In this document: one piece after another, positions 59,001-64,000 of the stretch
How positions within the stretch are numbered: the stretch's first letter is position 1
How the letters are laid out: each line of letters opens with the position of its first letter
NCBI RefSeq assembly: GCF_016802725.1
Contig: NC_052668.1
Span: 11,477,001 to 11,541,000 of the forward strand
Length of the DNA stretch: 64,000 bases
Source: Solenopsis invicta
Taxonomy: Eukaryota > Arthropoda > Insecta > Hymenoptera > Formicidae
Direction: 5' to 3'
Notes under the pieces: model-generated
Seen by the model: only the letters and a program-made list of their open reading frames with translations
Database searches by the model: none
What the model was told of the DNA's origin: nothing
Made by a program: the position numbers and the translations under genes

Positions 59001-62000
59001 TTTATTGCAAGTTGGAACACCTACGTCTTACCGGTGGAAAGATAATTTTCCTATGATGGCTTTATCATGAAACTGAAGAAGCCAGTTTTGATAGGCCGGT
59101 TTTAATTAAAGCCAATGAAAGATTCTATTGAAGAGTTTCATACATGTATAATACAGTTATAGCTAAATACGTAAAAATACTTATGTATATTCAAATAAAC
59201 AAAATCGTAAAAAACTACTTTTGTATTTGAAATTTTTATTTAAAATACATAATTTTTATTTTATATCTTAAATAAGTTGCTAGAATTTATTTTAAATTTT
59301 TTATTTTAAACAAGTCATATCAATTATTTTATTAATCACTGGATTTCATATGTTTCGTAAGGCTTATAAATATTTTTAAAAAGTTTGCAAAAAAGGCTTT
59401 TTTAGGCTTATGTTATTCTCTTTTAAAGGATTTTTAAAACAAAAGATAATCATACAATAGAAAATAATACAGGTAAAAAATTCCAAATAAATAAAACAAA
59501 AAATATAAACATCCAATACTTTTGGCCAAGATTGTATAACGATTGCGTATATCATTATTGTGGTAAAATTTTAAATATTATGTCGATTATATAAACAAAT
59601 TTCAAAAAAATTATATTACGCACGGAAGAATATATCGGTGATACTCACACGAACCAGTCGATCGCGAATAAAAGAGAAACGTCATTGACAGGAGCATCAA
59701 TGGCACTTAGGACGACCAACAGCAGGACGAGTGCAGCGCTTGGTACCGAGGCCGACGAGACGGAAGCAGCGGTGGATGTCAAACTTCGCAAAACAAGATA
59801 ATAAAAGAAATGTGACGTAGTAAAGATAAATACACAGACGAATACGTGATAAAATAAAATTTTCCACGGAATTGATTCGATAATGAAACTTATTCGAAGA
59901 CAAAAGAGACTCACATAACGGTGATGATCTCTCCGAATCCCAAGTAGATACCATTCATCTGGGCGATGAATATGCTGGCGACAGCAACGAAGAGCGCGGT
60001 ACCGTCCATGTTGATATTGCAACCAATCGGCAGAACGAATCTGGTGACTCTAGGGTCGACTCTGAGCTTCTCGGTCATCAGACGAAAAGTCACAGGAAGA
60101 GCGGCAGCCCTGTACAAAGCTGCGTTAGCAAAAATCGGGCAAAGCACACTTCCGTTGATGTTAGAAAGAATTGCTCCATGCCGCCTATCGCTGCAGTCGT
60201 GGTGGTCATTCTGGCGTAAACTTACGCGACAGATATATAGCGACGATTTATTTATCGAGTTTCTCAGAGACGTAACCGACCAAGGCTTGAGTTGAAACAG
60301 AACGAATGTACACAGGTCGTAGAGAAACGGTACACGAGCGAAGAAAGAGTACTCGGAATTAACATCGACGCATTATTAACTGCGGATAGTGGAAAGAGTG
60401 CCAGAACAACTGCCAGAATGACCGTGAGAACAACCTGAAAATCAATCGGGATTAGCTTAGATGACAATTCGTCAGGATATCCGCCAGACCTGCGTCGCCC
60501 GCCGTGGAGTCTACAACAGACAATTGTATGTACCTCATGTTGCGGCCATCAATTACTTACCAAGCGCTACCCTCGATCTCTTAGAGACAACCACCTGCAA
60601 AAGGCCGCGTGCAGTGCGTGTTCTAATACATCATCATGATATTCATACAGTCTCTGTTCAGATACACTGAGAACAGTTTCTCAGTCAGTCACAGTGTACG
60701 CACAGTTGTGTACGCTCTCTTCTGGAAACAGTTAATCCACAGAGAAAACAGATTGAGTTAGATACAACTGTATAAGACCTAGCTGGATCATAAACAATAC
60801 TGAGCACTGCTAAAAACAATAGTACCAGGTGGGGAAGGAAGAGAGAGGGCGGCAGTATAATCGGGAACGCGGAAATAGCGGAGTAACCGGGAAGGTGCGG
60901 GATAATTTATTTCATATGTATTAGACGTGTATTGGACTGCGGATGAAAGAAAGAAAGGAAGGATTTCAGAGGTGCGAACTGAATTCAATTCGTAAGTGCG
61001 AACTGAAAAAATGATCGTTGCTTTGCGCGACTCTTAAAAATGAATTATTCAAGAGAGACAAATAATCGCACGTTGTTCAGGAGTACAGCCGGTCATCGAC
61101 GTCCTCGTCGTACCTGCAAGAGCGAGCTCGGCACAAGCAACCAATATTTTTTCAGTTCCGCCAGTTCATTGTACTTAAGATTAATCGTATGGTTTGGCGT
61201 GGAAGTCTCCTATGGCTCGGTTTCTTCTTCCTCTTCCTCGCCCATCGCGAAAGAAGAGCTCGAAGATACCGATTGTGGAAATCCTTAGAAAACTTCCACG
61301 CAGCGAATCAGTCCAGGTAACACGGAGTCAGCAGATCGCCGGTTTGAGAGCAGTAATAATCTTTGCAGAGCGATTTCACTCTTTCGCGTTAACGCAGCCG
61401 TATCATGAGAGCCACTTGGTAATTTTTCAAATCGTGACGGTAGTAATCTTTAACCCTCTAATAATAAGGTGAATGTTTAGTATTTACATGAAAATGGAGT
61501 CGGATCCAACTTTAAATGCTCTGTTTTTTTTTAATATATTTTTCAACGAATCAGTGCACAAAATAAGTAAAAGAAGTAAATAATAACATAAAATTGTCCT
61601 CCGTCGTCATGAATCATCCCATGTTAAGGTATAAAACAAGACAAAGCCGTGGTCACATCCGACCCACACCTTACCTTTAGAGGGTTAATTATTTTAGCGC
61701 TTAATTATTTTTTTTTCTCCCGACGACGAAATTCCGTTTGCGTCATCGTAACAATATGGCTACTAGCTTTCGGAAGTTCGTGCGGCATGGTGAACGGGAA
61801 CCGGCAATATCAGCATTCTAAGTGCTACCCGGAACTGCATACCTCTTTCCCTCTTTTTCTCTTTCTCATGTGGCATGGCGAGCTCTCCTCGCAAGCAAAC
61901 ATTAAAAGAGATTGTCATATATGGAGCAAAGACTAACGGGATAAATTGGGAATTGGCCAGCTCTTCCACAACGTTTTTTTTATACAGAAACTAAGCAAGA

Positions 62001-63153
62001 GGGTTATTATTTAAAGCAATTTCTCCAAATGTTATGTAAAGCTGGCTTAAATTGGATTTGGAGCAGGATATTGGGATTATGGCCTCGCAAAGCCTCCACA
62101 CAGCTGGCTGAAACATATTGTCTCCATCAATCGATTCGATCAATACACGTCTTTCATCGCCACGTATCACTCATTGTCTATTTCGTTTTACGGCGTCAAA
62201 ATGTTTTGAAATCAACTATTTGCACTATCGCGCGACAGACCAGCTCCATTCGCGTAAGCATAGAAAGGTCCGCGTGATAAGAAACAAAAGGATGGAGGGA
62301 GGGAGGAAAGGTACAGTGATGGAATGTCTGCGGGAGACGACTGGATGCGGGTGATGGAGGACGGAGGCTACGAGGTCAGAAAATACGATCACAACGTTGA
62401 CCGAGGCCCTGTGAGGCAGGCGAAATGGATTCTCTCAAGGTCGGGCTCGGGTTCGAAGATCGACGACTCACGTTGATGCCATGGCGAAGGCGGTGAGGGT
62501 ACCCTGGGCCAGGCCGGCGTAGAATTTAAAGGGGTTCTTTCTAACGAAGGCCGCATATATCAGCTGCATGATCACCAGCTGATAGAAAAAGACACCGATC
62601 GCGATCGTGACGATGAACCACGCCAGCTGCGACATCACCAGTACCAGATCGTCCACGCCGAGTATTTTGCCCGCTATTACGGAAGTGATGCCGATTGGTG
62701 TCATCCTTGAAAAGCGAGATATTTTCATTCCATCGCATTTTAAACCAACATGGCTGTCCTTTTTCACCAGACACACTTACCACATAACGGTTGAGACCAT
62801 TCGCATGATGACCTCGAATACTGCCTTAAAGAAGTCTATGACGACTTGACCTTTTTCACCGAGTGTCCCTAGGAACGTACCAAAGACCAAGCAGAAGAAA
62901 ACTATCCCCAGAGTATTCGTGCCGCTTCTGTACTGTACCACTCTTATCAATTCCTCATCTCCTAAGACTGCCGTTGGTAACTGATCGGTGACGTTCTGGA
63001 AGGGTTGTTTTTTCGGGACGTACACTGTGTGCGCCTGTAGCAACGTCGTTATTTAGTATTGAGTCAATTTTATGTCGATGTATGGCGTAAAAATCGAAGC
63101 ATATCCTTACTTGTTGGAAAGCTGCTTGAAACAAATTGTCCGGAAACATGTTC
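55954..63153 (-). CDS. SLC1-family excitatory amino acid transporter (3' seven exons)
   Basis: Seven exons join in frame to 363 residues ending at TAA. EAATs have about 480-560 residues, so the first three or so helices lie beyond the window. These are trimeric plasma-membrane carriers that take up glutamate or aspartate with Na+. Seen here: IMRMVSTVMWMTPIGITSV (helices 4-5), FVRKNPFKFYAGLAQGTLTA, NMDGT in helix 7, and DRIRTTNNMLGD in helix 8, with Asp, Arg, Thr, Asn and Asp at the archaeal GltPh positions 394, 397, 398, 401 and 405. Odd: hairpin 1 reads AMASTAAALP instead of the SSSSATLP type, hairpin 2 reads SASVPSAAL instead of AAGIPQAGL, and the Glu following NMDGTALY is Val. An Eaat2-like or other divergent insect transporter is possible; I cannot assign the orthologue. 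Confidence 0.88.
56239..56347 (-). CDS. SLC1 exon: helix 8 end
   Basis: Acceptor cgattag, donor gtaaaa. It completes VDRIRTTNNMLGDCYAAAVV and then EQLSKKELMALDAAAYQ. It contains the substrate-binding Arg, Thr, Asn and Asp of helix 8. Confidence 0.93.
57188..58508 (+). mobile_element. mariner element, near-complete
   Basis: It is 1321 bp long with 32-base inverted ends that are identical at both termini (beginning cgaggtgtgttcaaaaagta), flanked by TA at 57186-57187 and 58509-58510. It encodes one mariner transposase, frameshifted near the 3' end. The identity of the ends suggests a relatively young insertion. It lies antisense to the SLC1 gene, inside a candidate older element. Confidence 0.93.
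57394..58362 (+). pseudogene. mariner transposase, C-terminus lost by frameshift
   Basis: The likely start is the Met of MDQRTCIKFC; the 15 codons upstream are open but do not resemble the family. It spans 322 residues with the N-terminal helix-turn-helix region, a second one (ITVREVAEDLNISIGS), and the D,D34D catalytic triad: Asp in TGDESWVYGYD, Asp in HHDNAPAH, and the second Asp of SPDLAPCDFF. The frame then hits an 8-A run (58344-58351) and stops after KKMIF. A conserved tail (KNDFLKCFEDWKNRWHKC and on) continues in another frame, so one base appears to have been lost. Mariner transposases cut and paste the element at TA sites. The catalytic core is otherwise uninterrupted. Confidence 0.92.
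59649..59783 (-). CDS. SLC1 exon: hairpin 2 and start of helix 8
   Basis: Acceptor tttgcgaag, donor gtgagt, entering and leaving in phase 2. It reads LTSTAASVSSASVPSAALVL, then DVSLLFAIDWFV. The usual hairpin 2 signature GIPQAG is SVPSAA here. Confidence 0.92.
59915..60109 (-). CDS. SLC1 exon: hairpin 1 end and helix 7
   Basis: Acceptor ttgtacag, donor gtgagt. It reads AAALPVTFRLMTEKLRVDP, FVLPIGCNINMDGTALFVAV and IFIAQMNG. The position that is Glu in canonical EAATs (after NMDGTALY) is Val, codon GTT at 59988-59986. Confidence 0.94.
60110..62471 (-). other. SLC1 intron, 2.4 kb
   Basis: The flanking exons join as AMAST-AAALPVTF, so no exon is needed here. A hydrophobic frame at 60264-60467 (QVVLTVILAVVLALFP) is not a known EAAT segment. 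No gene or element is recognised. Confidence 0.75.
62472..62705 (-). CDS. SLC1 exon: helices 5-6 and start of hairpin 1
   Basis: Acceptor cttttcaag, donor gtgagt, leaving in phase 2. It reads MTPIGITSVIAGKILGVDDL, a helix (WFIVTIAIGVFFYQLVIMQL), FVRKNPFKFYAGLAQG and TAFAMAST. Confidence 0.94.
62781..63034 (-). CDS. SLC1 exon: extracellular loop and helix 4
   Basis: Acceptor tgctacag, donor gtaagt. It reads AHTVYVPKKQPFQNVTDQLP with an N-glycosylation sequon (NVT), then YRSGTNTLGIVFFCLVFGTF and GEKGQVVIDFFKAVFEVIMR, typical of the family. Confidence 0.94.
63111..63153 (-). CDS. SLC1 exon, 43 bases (first in window)
   Basis: Acceptor tttttgcag, donor gtaagg. It completes a split codon and reads NMFPDNLFQAAFQQ, matching the family's NxxxxNxxxAxFxQ before the extracellular loop. 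It is too short to detect without its neighbours. Confidence 0.85.
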
Positions 63154-64000
63154 CTGCAAAAACGTTAATTTAAAGTATTTGAAATATTGCTGAATGCATT
63201 GAGCGAGTGTAGGCAGTATCTTCACGTATTATATGCGAGAAAGGGCTGTACATTTTAAAAATAACACCTTTCCCGCGGCCTTCGTTTTATTCATAGCCCT
63301 TATACATTGATTAAGTCGCGGCGCAAGCCACGGCGACTTTTCAATAAAAACGATCTTACATTGCGTCACTGAAGCGAACAATTGTTAAATGGTTTCCGAT
63401 AACTGAGCTGCGATGTCTCGATTTTCATGAAACGTTACAGGATCCTACTGAACGTTAAACGATTTTTAAATGGAGTTTTTGAGTCTCGCGTGAATAAAAC
63501 ACGCACGATCGATGAGCTATTTTCGTCACGATGAAATTGTATTTGCGATCACAATGAATTTCGTTTAGTACAGTTTACGGCTCGTGAAATGTCACGACCT
63601 TAATCCAACTTAGATAACTATGTTACCACAATGATTCGGCGACGGTGGTAAAGAAGAGTATCACGCGGATCGATATTATTTCAATGTCACGTTATCATCG
63701 TGCACATATTTCTCAAATTATATATTTGCAGTGGAAAACCGCAACTGAAGCGCTCGACCTATTTTTGTTGGCGATTCGAAAGCTGCAAAAATATATGATC
63801 GGCATTCCAGCGGCGGGACGCTTAGGCACAATTCGAAAGTAAAAATAAATTCGAAATTGTTTAGCGTTATTTTTTTTTCCTGTCCCGTACATGTTGACCT
63901 TCGCACTCGGTTATCTTTGTTTCCAACAGGAAAACTTGCAAGTGTGAGTCGATGTACATTATTAATACTGACAGAATCGATATCGGGCGATGAGATATCG
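63154..64000 (-). other. SLC1 intron (partial)
   Basis: No exon with EAAT helices 1-3 is found before the window ends, so the N-terminal exons lie beyond it. I see no other feature in this stretch. Confidence 0.7.

Larger units (their letters stand above)
56423..59534. mobile_element. Candidate Tc1-like element (outer), non-autonomous remnant
   Basis: The left end reads cagccttgactaaaaaagta and the right end in reverse reads caatcttggccaaaagtatt. Both resemble Tc1-family termini and are flanked by TA (56421-56422 and 59535-59536). Without the elements inside it, it would be about 1.6 kb. The interior is AT-rich and I found no intact transposase. It lies in the SLC1 intron between 56348 and 59648. 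Confidence 0.5.

Noticed and set aside
60110..60147. Upstream extension of the helix 7 exon frame (PIFANAALYR)
   Set aside because: The acceptor ending at 60110 gives the family sequence directly after the previous exon; the extension is intron read in frame.
60264..60467. Hydrophobic - strand frame within the SLC1 gene as a possible alternative exon
   Set aside because: It does not match any SLC1 helix, and the neighbouring exons already join in frame without it.

Overview
The window is nuclear DNA from an insect, most likely a hymenopteran and plausibly an ant. It has GT-AG introns, CpG-rich introns interrupted by AT-rich islands, many (GA)n, (AC)n and (GCAC)n microsatellites, and insect-type proteins. 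The species cannot be fixed from the sequence alone.

Layout. Bases 1-51243 (+ strand) are the 3' part of dachsous (ds), a giant protocadherin. Fourteen coding exons lie between 14415 and 51243 and join in frame to about 2526 residues: some 19-20 cadherin repeats, one membrane helix and a 358-residue cytoplasmic tail. Bases 1-14414 are intron; the signal peptide and the first cadherin repeats lie upstream of the window. The 9.3 kb intron at 36019-45305 contains a second complete gene on the opposite strand, a deoxynucleoside kinase (dNK) with three coding exons (36177-37103). Its first intron appears to use a GC donor.

From 51244 to 55953 lies the convergent interval: the ds 3' UTR, an AT-rich spacer, and the probable 3' UTR of the next gene. 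On the - strand, 55954-63153 carries seven exons (363 residues) of an SLC1-family excitatory amino acid transporter (EAAT-like). Its N-terminal helices lie beyond 64000. It keeps the NMDGT motif and the helix-8 substrate residues. However, the glutamate linked to K+/H+ coupling is valine, and both hairpin-loop signatures are altered.

Mobile DNA. The best-supported elements are a 1321-bp mariner with identical 32-bp inverted ends, TA duplications and a transposase frameshifted near its end (57188-58508), and a 1.1 kb non-autonomous hAT-type element with a perfect 8-bp target duplication (3092-4188). The mariner appears to sit inside a small piggyBac-like element, which itself sits inside a Tc1-like element, all within one EAAT intron. 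A second hAT-like element (19690-20483) and several fold-back or hairpin sequences lie in ds introns.

ds codes for a Hippo and planar-polarity cadherin ligand of Fat, dNK for nucleoside salvage, and the SLC1 gene for amino acid uptake. Nothing shows that the three work together; the ds/dNK nesting is positional. I saw no rRNA, convincing tRNA, CRISPR array or bacterial-type system.
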